From: Aldehydirespirator sp963662645
GTDB lineage: Bacteria > Actinomycetota > Acidimicrobiia > Acidimicrobiales > Aldehydirespiratoraceae
DNA: 64,000 nucleotides
Reading direction: 5' to 3'
NCBI GenBank assembly: GCA_963662645.2
Contig: OY759762.1
Location: 186,001-250,000, forward strand
This document shows, one piece after another, positions 24,718 through 33,636 of the stretch (within the stretch, counting starts at the first letter, position 1; every line of letters starts with the position of its first letter). The notes under the pieces were generated by a model, which saw only the letters and a list, made by a program, of their open reading frames with translations, did not search any database and had not been told where the DNA came from. The translations under genes were made by a program, and so were the position numbers.

Positions 24718-27700
24718 GTGGGACGAGACCGTCGTAGTAGGCAAGGCCTCGGCGACGGGCTCTCGCCTACCAAGCGCAGGTCGTGGCGACTGACGCTGGC
24801 GGTAGTCGCGGTACTTGCCATGAGCGCGGCAACTGCCGTCGCTGCTCCCCCCCCCGGCGGCTGAGGCGCAGTCCGCTCCGGCCAGGCCCGCCTCGGTAAC
24901 GCTGACCCGCGCCGACGGCACCCTCACCGCCGCCTGGCCCTCCGTCGCGGGCGCCACCAGCTACCACATCACCTACACCTCCAACGGCGGCGCAAGCTGG
25001 AGCCTCGCCGCCCTCAACCACCCCGCCACCGCCGACACCACCACCATCACCATCAACGCCGCCAACGACGCCACCTACATCGTCGGCGTACGCGCCCGCA
25101 ACGCCAACGGCGACAGCGGATGGCGCAACTCACCGCCAGCCGGCCCCTACACCCCACCCGCACAGACGCCGCCGGCCAGGCCCGCCTCGGTAACGCTGAC
25201 CCGCGCCGACGGCACCCTCACCGCCGCCTGGCCCTCCGTCGCGGGCGCCACCAGCTACCACATCACCTACACCTCCAACGGCGGCGCAAGCTGGAGCCTC
25301 GCCGCCCTCAACCACCCCGCCACCGCCGACACCACCACCATCACCATCAACGCCGCCAACGACGCCACCTACATCGTCGGCGTACGCGCCCGCAACGCCA
25401 ACGGCGACAGCGGATGGCGCAACTCACCGCCAGCCGGCCCCTACACCCCACCCGCACAGACGCCGCCCGTACAGGCACCGCCCAGCACGCCCACCGGGCT
25501 CACCGCCACCGCTGGCGACGGCAGCGTCGCGCTCGCCTGGGACGACCCCTCGGACCCGTCCATCACCGGCTACCAGTACAAGTCGAGGGCCGCTCCGCCC
25601 GCGCCCGGCTGGGGGCCGTGGACGCCCATCGCCAACAGCGACTCGGCCACCGCCTCTCACACGGTCGAAGGCCTCAACAACGGCACCGAGTACCGGTTCA
25701 AGGTCCGCGCTGTCAACGCCGCAGGCAACAGCCCGCCCGCGCCTCGGGGCGCGCCCTGGTACATAGCAGCCACACCAGCCCCGCCCACGCTGACCGCCGA
25801 CGACCCGACGCCCACCAGCGTGACGCTCACCTTGGGCAACTACAACGGCCAGTGGTACTACCGAGCCCAGAGCCAACCCGGCGGCGACGCCAACGGCGCC
25901 TCCGCCGCCAGCGGTGCCTCGGACTGCACCGGACCCGCCGACGGCACCCACGCCCAAGCCACCGGCCTCGACCCCGACACCACCTACACCTTCACCGCCT
26001 ACACCAACACCGGATGCACACAACAAATCGCACAAGCCAGCGCCCAGACCGGCTCCACGGCTGCTCCGTCGCTCACCGTGGGCGACGTCACCAGATCCTC
26101 GGCGACGCTGACCATCGACGGCCATAGCGGCAACTGGCACTACAAGGCCAACTGGGGACCCCACAGCTCCTGTTCCGCCGCAGTGGCCGCATCGACTGCC
26201 AGCCTCTCGGGTCTCTCCACCGCCACCCACTACGTCTATGTCGCCTACTCCGACGCCCAGTGCAGCACCCGGCTCGCAAGCGCCGAATTCGCCACCTCCC
26301 CCCGATACGCGAACCACCCGTCGCTCGAGGTGAACGAGGGCACCCTCACCTTCGACAGCGTCACGCTCGACCCGTACCCCTGGGGCAGCAGTTGGTGGTA
26401 CAAGTCCGACAAGGCCCCGCACGGCAGCGGCTGCAACGGCCCGGTCGTCGACGCCGCACCCTTGGCCGTCACCGGCCTCGCACCGGCAACGGCCTACACG
26501 TACACCATGTACGACTACTCCGACTGCGAAACCGACATGGCCGAGATCAGCTTCACCACCTCGGCGCTGCCCGCCGTCACGTTGGAGACGTCCAATCTCA
26601 ACGGCCATCGTGTGATCCTCACCCCGAAGGGCTTCAGCCGGTCCTGGTACTACGAGAACTCTTCCATCTGCACTGGTCCCGTCGGACCAGGCGGAGTCAC
26701 GATCAACCTGCCGCTCCCAGGCCACGAGTACACCTATGCAGCGCACGCCTATGCGGGCTGCGAAGCCTCGAGCCAGCTCGGCGACGCCATCACCTTCCAG
26801 GCACCGTACCCCACGCTTGGCGTCGAGTCCTTCAACGCATGGGGCGGACAGCTCACCCTGACCGGCTGGGACAAGGCTTGGTACTACTACGAGGACCTCG
26901 ACGGGGTCGTCGGCAACAACGTCTGCAAGTCGGTGCCAGCTGGAACCAGCACTGCTCTCATCAACCTCAAGCCCGGTCAGCGGTACAAGTACGTGACGTT
27001 GCGATCTCTCCACGGAGGTTGCGCAGCACTCGGATACTCCCTCGGCCCGCCTGGGCAAGTCACCTTCACCGCTCCTCAGCTGTCGGCCAGCACGACCGCG
27101 ACCACCGCCGAGCTGACGCTCACCAACTGGTCGGCCCCGTGGTACTACCAGCAGTCACTCAGCGGCAGTCCCTTCGGAGCGTGCTCGGGTCCGGTCACTC
27201 CCGTCTCGGGCACCGGCACCGCCACCATCACCGGGCTGACAGCGAGTTCCACCTACGACTATAAGGTATACAAGGACGGTTCCTGCCGATATAAGAGCGT
27301 CATCGACATAGTGCGCTTCACCACGGCCACGCCTGGCCTGTCGATAGCGCCGCACAACCCGGACAACCCGAACGGGTGGTACCGGATCAGTATCAGCGGC
27401 TGGGACGCCGACTGGTGGGTCAAGGAGACCTTCACCAACACCCTCGGCTGCTCGAAGGTCAACGCCGGCGGCACCAAAGACATCAAAGAGAGCGCCTTCG
27501 GCGCGGTGTACCGGTTCTTCCGCGCCTACAGCGCCTCCGGCTGCGACGCTGCCAACCAGTTGGCGACCGTCGAACTGCGCCGCATCGAGCGTGACACTCT
27601 CACCGCCAGCAACATCACCGGCGACACGGCAACGCTCAGCTTGAAGCTCCTGGACAAGGACTACCCCGGCCTGTGGTACGTGAGGCAGATCTCCCCGACC

Positions 27701-29527
27701 ACCGGCCCGTGCTCTCCAGGCACCGCCATCAGCCAGCCGCACGCCCTCGACGGCCTCACACCGGTGACGCAGCACACCTACAAGGCCTACACCGCCTTCA
27801 ACTGCCACTCCTACTTTGAACGGGCGACGGTGAAGTTCACCACCACCGAAGGTCTGCTCCTCAGTGATCTCACCAGCACCGGTGCAACGCTCACCATGGG
27901 GGGCCACAGCGGCAACTGGTGGCTCAAGCGCACCAGCCCCGCCGACACCGCCTGCAACGCCAAGACCACCGCGACGGAAAACCTCACCGGCCTCACACCG
28001 GGCCGGACCTACACCTACACGGCCTACCGCGACTCCAGCTGCACCAACCAGCTGGGCTCCTCCATCACCTTCACCACGCTCACGCTGACCGCCGGCCGCA
28101 TCGCCGCCACGAAGGCGACGCTCACCCTCAACCAGCACGACGGCAACTGGTGGCTCAAGCGCACCAGCCCCGCCGACACCGCCTGCAACGCCAAGACGAC
28201 CGCGACGGAAAACCTCACCGGCCTCACACCGGGCATCACCTACACCTACACGGCGTACCGCGACTCCAGCTGCACCAGCGTGCTGGCCGCCGGAACGTTC
28301 ACAACGCTGTCGATGGCGGCCGGCAGCCTCACCGCCACCACGGCGACGCTCACGCTGAACCAGCACAGCGGCGACTGGTACTACGAGGCCGACGCCGGGC
28401 CGGACACCTCCTGTCAAGGCCCGATCAGCACGTCCACCGCCGATGTCGCCTGGCTGAACCCGAGCACGCAATACACCTACACGGCCTACCGCGACTCGGG
28501 CTGCACCGACACGCTGGCCACCGCGACCTTCACCACGTTGTCAGGGTTGGGGCCCAAGCTCTCCACGCCTGACTCGGTGACGGTCACCTACACCAGCAAA
28601 CAGCTCAATGTGTCGTGGGACGCGGTCACCGGGGCCACCGGCTACCTGGTGCAGAGCCGGGTCGCCACCGACGACAACTCCAACACCTACACGACCCCCA
28701 GCGCGGGCACCTGCTCCAGCGCCGTGACCGCCACGTCCTGCACGATCACCGGACTGGTCAACGGCACCTCCTACGACGTGCAGGTCCGGGCCACCCGCGC
28801 TACGAACCTGCCCAGCGACTGGTCCGACGCGGTGACCCAGGCGCCGTCCACCCTGCCCGGTGATCCCACCAGCGTGTCCGCCTCAGCGTCCAAGGGCGGT
28901 GTCTCGGTGACATGGACCGCCCCCAGCGACAACGGCGGCTCGCCGATCACCAGCGCCGAGATACGAACTCGGACCACGAGTCCACAGGGTTCATGGAGCG
29001 ACGCGGTCACGGCGATGGGCGATGCCGCCACGAGCCCGGCCCGCATCATCGGCCTCACGGCCGGCACCCAATATGACGTGCAACTGCGGGTACGGAACGT
29101 GAACGGCGAAAGCGGCTGGGTGGACGCCGGATCGGCCACGCCGCTGACGACGACCAAGCCAGCCGGCAAGGTGCAGAACGTCAGCGTCACCTACAGCGAC
29201 TCCAAGATATGGATCCGCTTCGACCATCCAAGCGACGACGGCGGGTTGCCCCTCCAGTTCGAGTTCACCTCAGGGGTGGACAACGTCGGCGTTGTAGCAA
29301 CCCGGTCCGTCAGAACGGTAGCTGGCACCGAGGCCGACAAGACCCACAATGGAACGACCTATGATGCGGCCTACTACATCACGGAGTGGTTGCTTCCGAA
29401 CTTCGGGTGGTATTCCGTTTGCCATGGCGCCCAGCACCTCAAGTTCAAGCCGAACGTCCTGGTCAAGAACTCCAATGGCAACGGCACCTGGTACAACCAC
29501 ACCAGTTGGGTAGTAGCCCCCTGCTGA
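24718..29527 (+). CDS. Secreted multi-domain repeat protein (FN3 plus Cys-paired modules), out of frame at a C9 tract
   Basis: GTG 24718 begins a signal peptide (KRRSWRLTLAVVAVLAMSA, cleavage about AVA-A) that hits TGA 24862 after nine C residues at 24847-24855. With eight C the frame continues uninterrupted to 29527, about 1,602 residues. Domains after the signal: two identical FN3-like modules from a 294-base tandem duplication, a third FN3 (SVALAWDDPSDPSITGYQYK), eleven modules of 70-90 residues (25794-28540) with a W-[YW]-x-K core and two Cys each, then two FN3 domains and a partial one. There is no sortase signal, GW module or C-terminal helix, so it is probably released or loosely held. 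It is a likely adhesin or matrix protein. The reading state makes it either phase-variable or mis-sequenced. Confidence 0.8.
24847..24855 (+). repeat. Poly-C tract (C9) at signal peptide/mature junction
   Basis: Nine consecutive C residues follow codons for the end of the signal peptide. C9 leads to a TGA seven bases after the tract; C8 would join the signal peptide to the large repeat protein. Such tracts are typical slipped-strand contingency loci, and equally typical sequencing-error sites. Confidence 0.85.
24878..25467 (+). repeat. Exact tandem duplication, two copies of a 294-base unit
   Basis: The segment beginning CCGGCCAGGCCCGCCTCGG at 24878 recurs at 25172 with no difference that I can see through GACGCCGCC at 25467. 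The unit is 98 codons, so the reading frame is kept and one FN3-like domain is duplicated. Absence of silent changes indicates a very recent event. Confidence 0.9.
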
Positions 29528-29536
29528 GCAGGTGAC

Positions 29537-29575
29537 TGCCGGTGGCGCGGGCTCATTGGTCTTGATGCAGTAGGA
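29537..29575 (-). pseudogene. Fragment homologous to the 33637-34080 gene
   Basis: The minus strand reads YCIKTNEPAPP, the same as an internal segment of the 147-residue gene at 33637-34080 (33857-33895), with three silent differences over that peptide. Similarity stops at both ends. It looks like a leftover of a second copy of that gene, just behind the stop of the large repeat protein. Confidence 0.55.
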
Positions 29576-29656
29576 CCTTCGGGCAGCCTGGCCATCCTGT
29601 ATGGCAGGGAGTGGGCAAATTGTATGGTAGAGTTCTGGGCCGGGTAGAGTGCCGGT

Positions 29657-30943
29657 GTGAGCGTCTACGCGCCGAGGATCATCGACGACCGGATCGATGA
29701 GCTGTGGGCAGAGCTGCCCGCGCTCAGCATCGAGGGAGCTCGGGGCGTCGGCAAGACGACGACCGCACGGCGCAGGGCCGCCACCCTCCTAGAACTCGAC
29801 GACGCCGCTGCGCTCGAGGTACTCGAAGCCGATCCTCGGGCGGTGGCCTCATTCCCGCCGCCGGTGGTGGTCGACGAGTGGCAGCGCCTGCCGGCCGTGT
29901 TCGACGCCGTGCGGCGGGCCGTCGACGACGACCGTTCTCCGGGACGCTTCCTCATCACCGGCTCGGCATCGCCCAAGCGGCCGCCCACCCACACGGGTGC
30001 CGGCCGCATCGTCGCCTTGCGCATGAGACCGCTCGCGCTGTGCGAACGCTGGGACGCCGAGGTGTTCGGGTCGCCCACTGTCAGCCTCGCGTCGCTTCTC
30101 AGCGGCAACCGGGCGCCGGTGGCCGGACACAGCGGTGCGCATCTCACCGATTACGTAGCCGAGATCGCCGCGAGCGGACTGCCGGGACTTCGAAACCTTT
30201 CCGCCGACGCCTGCTCAGAGGCGCTCGCCGGCTACATCGACAGGATCATCGACCGCGACTTCCCGGATGCAGGCATGTCGCTGCGCAACCCCGAGGCGCT
30301 GCGCCGCTGGATGACCGCATACGCGGCTGCCACCGCGACCACCGCCTCGTACGAGCGCATACGCGACGCTGCGACCGGCGGGCACGGCGACAAGCCCAGC
30401 CGCTCGGCCACTGCGCCCTACATCGACGCGCTCGAGCGGATGCACGTCCTCGAGCCCCTGACCGCCTGGAGCCCGTCGCGCAACCCGCTCGCCAAGCTCG
30501 CATCGGGACCGAAACACCATCTGGTCGACCCTGCGCTGGCGGTCGCGCTGCTGGGACTCGACGCGAACGGCCTGCGGCAGGGCGCCGGGCCCTCCCCGTC
30601 GGCGCTCGCTCAGCGTCCTCTGCTGGGTCGGCTGTTCGAGTCGCTGGTGGCGCTGAGTTTGAGGGTCTTCGCGCAGAACGCCCGGGCCACCGTTCACCAT
30701 CTGCGCCGACGCGCCGGAGACCGGGAGGTCGACTTCATCGTGCGCGCACGCGACGACCGTGTCGTGGCCGTCGAGACCAAGCTGTCGGCGTCGGTGTCCG
30801 ACCACGACGTGCGACACCTGCACTGGCTCCGCCAAGCGATCGGCAACGACCTGCTCGACGCCGCCGTCGTCACCACCGGCCCCTACGCCTACCGCCGCGA
30901 AGACGGCATCGCCGTAATCCCCGCCGCCCTCCTCGGCCCCTGA
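29657..30943 (+). CDS. ATPase of the AAA_14/DUF4143 family, first copy
   Basis: GTG 29657 sits six bases after TAGAGT (29645-29650), so the mRNA is probably leaderless. The 428-residue protein has Walker A EGARGVGKTTTARRRA near residue 30, Walker B VVVDEWQRLP near 75 and sensor FLITGSASP near 100. The C-terminal DUF4143 portion has a PD-(D/E)XK-like segment (RRRAGDREVDFIVRARDDRVVAVETKLS). Such proteins are widespread orphans of accessory regions; their role is unresolved. A second, divergent copy is encoded on the opposite strand at 31691-33007, with a toxin-antitoxin pair between them. Confidence 0.85.
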   Translation: MSVYAPRIIDDRIDELWAELPALSIEGARGVGKTTTARRRAATLLELDDAAALEVLEADPRAVASFPPPVVVDEWQRLPAVFDAVRRAVDDDRSPGRFLITGSASPKRPPTHTGAGRIVALRMRPLALCERWDAEVFGSPTVSLASLLSGNRAPVAGHSGAHLTDYVAEIAASGLPGLRNLSADACSEALAGYIDRIIDRDFPDAGMSLRNPEALRRWMTAYAAATATTASYERIRDAATGGHGDKPSRSATAPYIDALERMHVLEPLTAWSPSRNPLAKLASGPKHHLVDPALAVALLGLDANGLRQGAGPSPSALAQRPLLGRLFESLVALSLRVFAQNARATVHHLRRRAGDREVDFIVRARDDRVVAVETKLSASVSDHDVRHLHWLRQAIGNDLLDAAVVTTGPYAYRREDGIAVIPAALLGP

Positions 30944-31011
30944 GCCCGCTTCCGCGCCGGAGATCAAGAACTTCTACCGCGAACTGGCCCGATATCTACC
31001 GCTAGGCGGCG

Positions 31012-31039
31012 TTGACAGGTCAATATTCTGACCTATCCT
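31012..31039 (+). promoter_or_regulatory. Promoter and palindromic operator of the Phd/RelE pair
   Basis: TTGACA (31012-31017), a 16-base spacer and TATCCT (31034-31039). The spacer is exactly an inverted repeat, GGTCA-atattc-TGACC (31018-31033). The ATG follows six bases after the -10. This is a textbook autoregulated toxin-antitoxin promoter with a leaderless antitoxin. Confidence 0.75.
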
Positions 31040-31045
31040 GGTGCC

Positions 31046-31300
31046 ATGCCAGATACGATCCCGTTCTCCGAAGTCAAGGCCCGTCTATCCGAGATGGCTG
31101 ACCGCGTCGAGCATCAGCACGACCGCATCCTGGTGACCCGCAACGGCCGGCCCTCGTTCGTGTTGATGAGTCCCGACGAACTCGAGTCCCTCGAGGAGAC
31201 TCTCGACATCATGAGCGATCCCGAGTTGGTCGAGTCGCTTCGAACGTCGATCCAAGAAGCCGCCGAGGGGAAACATCTGCCCTTTCCCGACCGGTTCTGA
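31046..31300 (+). CDS. Phd/YefM-family antitoxin
   Basis: This 84-residue protein has an N-terminal Phd/YefM DNA-binding half (IPFSEVKARLSEMADRVEHQ, RILVTRNGRPSFVLMSPDELESLEETL) and an acidic C-terminal toxin-wrapping tail (ESLRTSIQEAAEGKHLPF). It neutralises the RelE-type toxin encoded nine bases downstream and probably represses the operon at the palindrome between its -35 and -10. Confidence 0.9.
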   Translation: MPDTIPFSEVKARLSEMADRVEHQHDRILVTRNGRPSFVLMSPDELESLEETLDIMSDPELVESLRTSIQEAAEGKHLPFPDRF

Positions 31301-31309
31301 GGCAACCCG

Positions 31310-31573
31310 TTGTATCGGGCAAGGATCACGGCTGAGGCTATGCGCAACCTCGGTCAGCTACCAGAAAAGGTGCGCCACGCCGCGATGGCCACCGTCAACG
31401 GCCCGATCGTTGAGAACCCGCGGCGGGCAGGGAAACCGCTCGGAGGTGAGTTCATGGGTCTCTGGTCCGCCCCGAGGGGCGAGTATCGCATCGTCTACAG
31501 CATCACGGAAGAGGAGGAGATGGTGATGGTCCACCGGATCCAGCACCGCAGACACGTCTACCGCCCAAGCTGA
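31310..31573 (+). CDS. RelE/ParE-family toxin
   Basis: This 87-residue basic protein starts at TTG 31310. The motifs YRARITAEAMRNLGQLP, KPLGGEFMGLWSAPRGEYRIVYSI and VHRIQHRRHVYR match the RelE fold. The Arg residues in GEYRIVY and the terminal HRRHVYR are those used for ribosome-dependent mRNA cleavage. It appears intact. The weak TTG start is consistent with low toxin synthesis relative to antitoxin. Confidence 0.9.
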   Translation: MYRARITAEAMRNLGQLPEKVRHAAMATVNGPIVENPRRAGKPLGGEFMGLWSAPRGEYRIVYSITEEEEMVMVHRIQHRRHVYRPS

Positions 31574-31690
31574 GCAGATCGGCGTCGGGAGCGCCGACTC
31601 CCTGGCTGGCTTAGCGCTTCGCCAGCAAGAGCGTTCGCCGCGACTCCGAGGGGTTCCTCGGCTGGCCTCCACGGCTGCGCTGTGTCGGCG

Positions 31691-33007
31691 TTATGGGCCG
31701 AGGGCGGTGATCGGGACGACGGTGACGCCGGCGGGGTGCTCGTAGCCGTAGCCGCCGGCGGTGACCACTACTAGGCGGTCGGGTTCGCCGGTTCGGCTGG
31801 TGTCAACTCGCTTTCGTAGGCGCTTCAGGGTGCGAACGGCTTGGCCGATGGCCGCTTCGCCTCCCAGCTTGACCTCGACTGCGATCCATCGGCTGTCGGC
31901 GCGTCTCACGATGGCATCTACCTCCAAGCCGTCGCTGTCGCGGTAGTGGGAGATCTCGCAGCCGGAGGCATGGCCGTACACGCGCAGGTCGCGCACCGCC
32001 AGCGACTCGAAGAGCAGTCCGGCGAACTTGAGGTCGGCCATGACTGCTTCGGGCGTGGCATCAAGGGCAGCTACGGCTAGCGACGGGTCGGCGAAGTGGC
32101 GTTTGGGCGCGCTGCGCAGCGCCGAGCGCGACGTGATGTGGGGCCTCCATGCCGGAAGATCCTCCACCACGAAGAGGCGGGCGAGGGCGGCCATGTACGA
32201 CGAGACCGTCTTGCGGTCGATGCCGGGGTCGTCACCCGCGGTGTCGGTCGCCAGGGTGGCGAAGCTGGCCTCGGTCGCGATGTTGCGGGCCAGGGACTCC
32301 AGCAGCCGGCGAACACCAGCCGGGTTGCGGGTCACCCCGTCAACTCGGGATACATCGGTGCGGCTGATCTCGTCCAGGTAGCCCCTGAGCACCCGCCGCG
32401 CCGCGGCGGGGTCGGCACCGCGGCTGACCAGAGCGGGCCATCCGCCACGGCAGGCCATTACGATGATCTCGTCCAGGCTGCGGCCCGAATCGCGGGCTGA
32501 GCGCCGCCCTGGATCGAACAGCCCCGCCAGGGACACGGTGCCGTCGGACTCGCCCGACTCGAACAGGCTCATCGGGCGCATTCGGACCCTCAGCACCCTG
32601 CCCGCCCCCGAGTGCCGAGTGATGTCGTCGGGCGGGTCGGCCGATCCGGTGAGGACGAACTGGCCGGGCTGGCCGCGGTCGTCGCAGGCGCGCCGCATCG
32701 GGTTCCAGATGTCGGGTGCCAACTGCCACTCGTCGAGCAGCACCGGAGCGGATCCGTCCAGCAGCACTGCCGGGTCGACGTTGGCCGCCAGTCGGGTCCG
32801 CACGGCGGCGTCCATCAATACCTCGCTGGCCGCGAACCGGCGGCCGGTCCACGTCTTGCCGCAGGCGCGCGGCCCCTCGATCAGCGCTGCGGCCGAGGCC
32901 CGCAGCGCCTCACCCATCTCAGCGTCCACCACCCGCGGTAGATACATCTCGCGGGCGGACCCCCCGGACTTGTAGCCCTCCAGCTCCCGCGGTCGATCGC
33001 CAACCAT
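31691..33007 (-). CDS. ATPase of the AAA_14/DUF4143 family, second copy
   Basis: ATG 33007 lies six bases after a TAGACT hexamer (33014-33019, minus strand). The 438 residues have Walker A LIEGPRACGKTWTGRRFA, Walker B PVLLDEWQLAPDIW and sensor VLTGSADPPDD. The C-terminal DUF4143 nuclease-like segment reads EVDAIVRRADSRWIAVEVKLGG. It shares the architecture of the 29657-30943 protein but is clearly diverged. A strong 16-base inverted repeat at 33028-33064 lies directly upstream, so expression is probably controlled. Confidence 0.85.
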   Translation of the reverse strand: MVGDRPRELEGYKSGGSAREMYLPRVVDAEMGEALRASAAALIEGPRACGKTWTGRRFAASEVLMDAAVRTRLAANVDPAVLLDGSAPVLLDEWQLAPDIWNPMRRACDDRGQPGQFVLTGSADPPDDITRHSGAGRVLRVRMRPMSLFESGESDGTVSLAGLFDPGRRSARDSGRSLDEIIVMACRGGWPALVSRGADPAAARRVLRGYLDEISRTDVSRVDGVTRNPAGVRRLLESLARNIATEASFATLATDTAGDDPGIDRKTVSSYMAALARLFVVEDLPAWRPHITSRSALRSAPKRHFADPSLAVAALDATPEAVMADLKFAGLLFESLAVRDLRVYGHASGCEISHYRDSDGLEVDAIVRRADSRWIAVEVKLGGEAAIGQAVRTLKRLRKRVDTSRTGEPDRLVVVTAGGYGYEHPAGVTVVPITALGP

Positions 33008-33027
33008 GTCGCCAGTCTAGCTGATTG

Positions 33028-33064
33028 CCCCATAAACAGGGGTGTTATACCCCCATTTATGGGG
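33028..33064. promoter_or_regulatory. Long palindrome upstream of the second DUF4143 gene
   Basis: CCCCATAAACAGGGGT (33028-33043) pairs with ACCCCCATTTATGGGG (33049-33064) around a 5-base centre; 14 of 16 positions match. It lies just upstream of the TAGACT -10 of the minus-strand gene, where a -35 would be expected. This fits an operator or a DNA-binding site, and the RNA could also form a stable hairpin. Confidence 0.7.
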
Positions 33065-33107
33065 TACTGGAATCCCTGCATGCGGTGTGTGCCGAAGTGA
33101 CCGGGGA

Positions 33108-33244
33108 TCAGATCGTCTCGGTCTCGATGGGCAGGTTGAGCGCGACGGCGAGGTGCCGAATGTCGTCTGGGTCACTGGTCACGACCACATCATCACGAGA
33201 TGCGGCCCCCACAGCCACTGAGGCGACGCCGTTCACGGTCGATC
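33108..33244 (-). pseudogene. C-terminal remnant of a PIN/VapC toxin
   Basis: The minus strand reads VNGVASVAVGAASRDDVVVT, then SDPDDIRHLAVALNLPI to a stop at 33108. The TSDPDDIRHLA segment is the characteristic final part of PIN-domain toxins. The N-terminal 80 or so residues with the first catalytic Asp are missing. It follows directly on a ribbon-helix-helix antitoxin gene, so a toxin-antitoxin pair has lost its toxin by internal deletion. Confidence 0.65.
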
Positions 33245-33478
33245 CCGGCGTGCAGCACCGGCCCCATCCAACACCGAGTCCGCCCAGGCGAGCGCCTCCT
33301 CGCTCGGTGGACCTTCCTCGGCCTCCCACTCGGCTATGGCGGTTAGGCCCCGCTCGATGATCAGCCCCCGCTCAGCCGCGGCATTTAGCCACTTCGAGAG
33401 GCTAACTCCGTGGCGGTCCGCCGCGAGGGCCGCCTCGGCCGCGACATCCTCGTCGAGGTAAACCGACACCTTCCTCAC
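33233..33478 (-). CDS. Ribbon-helix-helix antitoxin, partner toxin truncated
   Basis: GTG 33478 has AGGAGGT eight bases upstream; a GTG at 33484 would add two residues. The 81-residue product has an N-terminal ribbon-helix-helix (RKVSVYLDEDVAAEAALAAD, then HGVSLSKWLNAAAERGL) and an acidic C-terminus (WEAEEGPPSEEALAWADSVL) typical of VapB-type antitoxins. The following toxin is only a C-terminal scrap, so this antitoxin is an orphan that could act on other VapC proteins. Confidence 0.75.
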   Translation of the reverse strand: MRKVSVYLDEDVAAEAALAADRHGVSLSKWLNAAAERGLIIERGLTAIAEWEAEEGPPSEEALAWADSVLDGAGAARRDRP

Positions 33479-33553
33479 AGCCACACCTCCTACAGTAGTG
33501 CCGCACTCCTTGTCGAGCGGACTCCCATCACCTGCGAAGTTGATTGTAACTGC

Positions 33554-33583
33554 TTGAAAAATATTGCGACCCTATGATATGAT
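33554..33583 (+). promoter_or_regulatory. Promoter relic homologous to the DUF222 gene promoter
   Basis: TTGAAA (33554-33559), 18 bases, TATGAT (33578-33583), then six bases and an ATG. The surrounding sequence (GATTGTAACTGCTTGA, GCGACCCTATG) closely matches the upstream region of the DUF222/HNH gene near 34213-34255. No DUF222 coding sequence follows; the opposite-strand gene at 33637-34080 does. Confidence 0.6.
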
Positions 33584-33636
33584 TTATCTATGAACAGCCC
33601 TCGCATACGGTCTGAGTCTCAAGGTGGACCTGCCGG

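Noticed and set aside
24878..25467. CRISPR-like array
   Set aside because: The two units are adjacent 294-base coding repeats without spacers; no cas genes are present.
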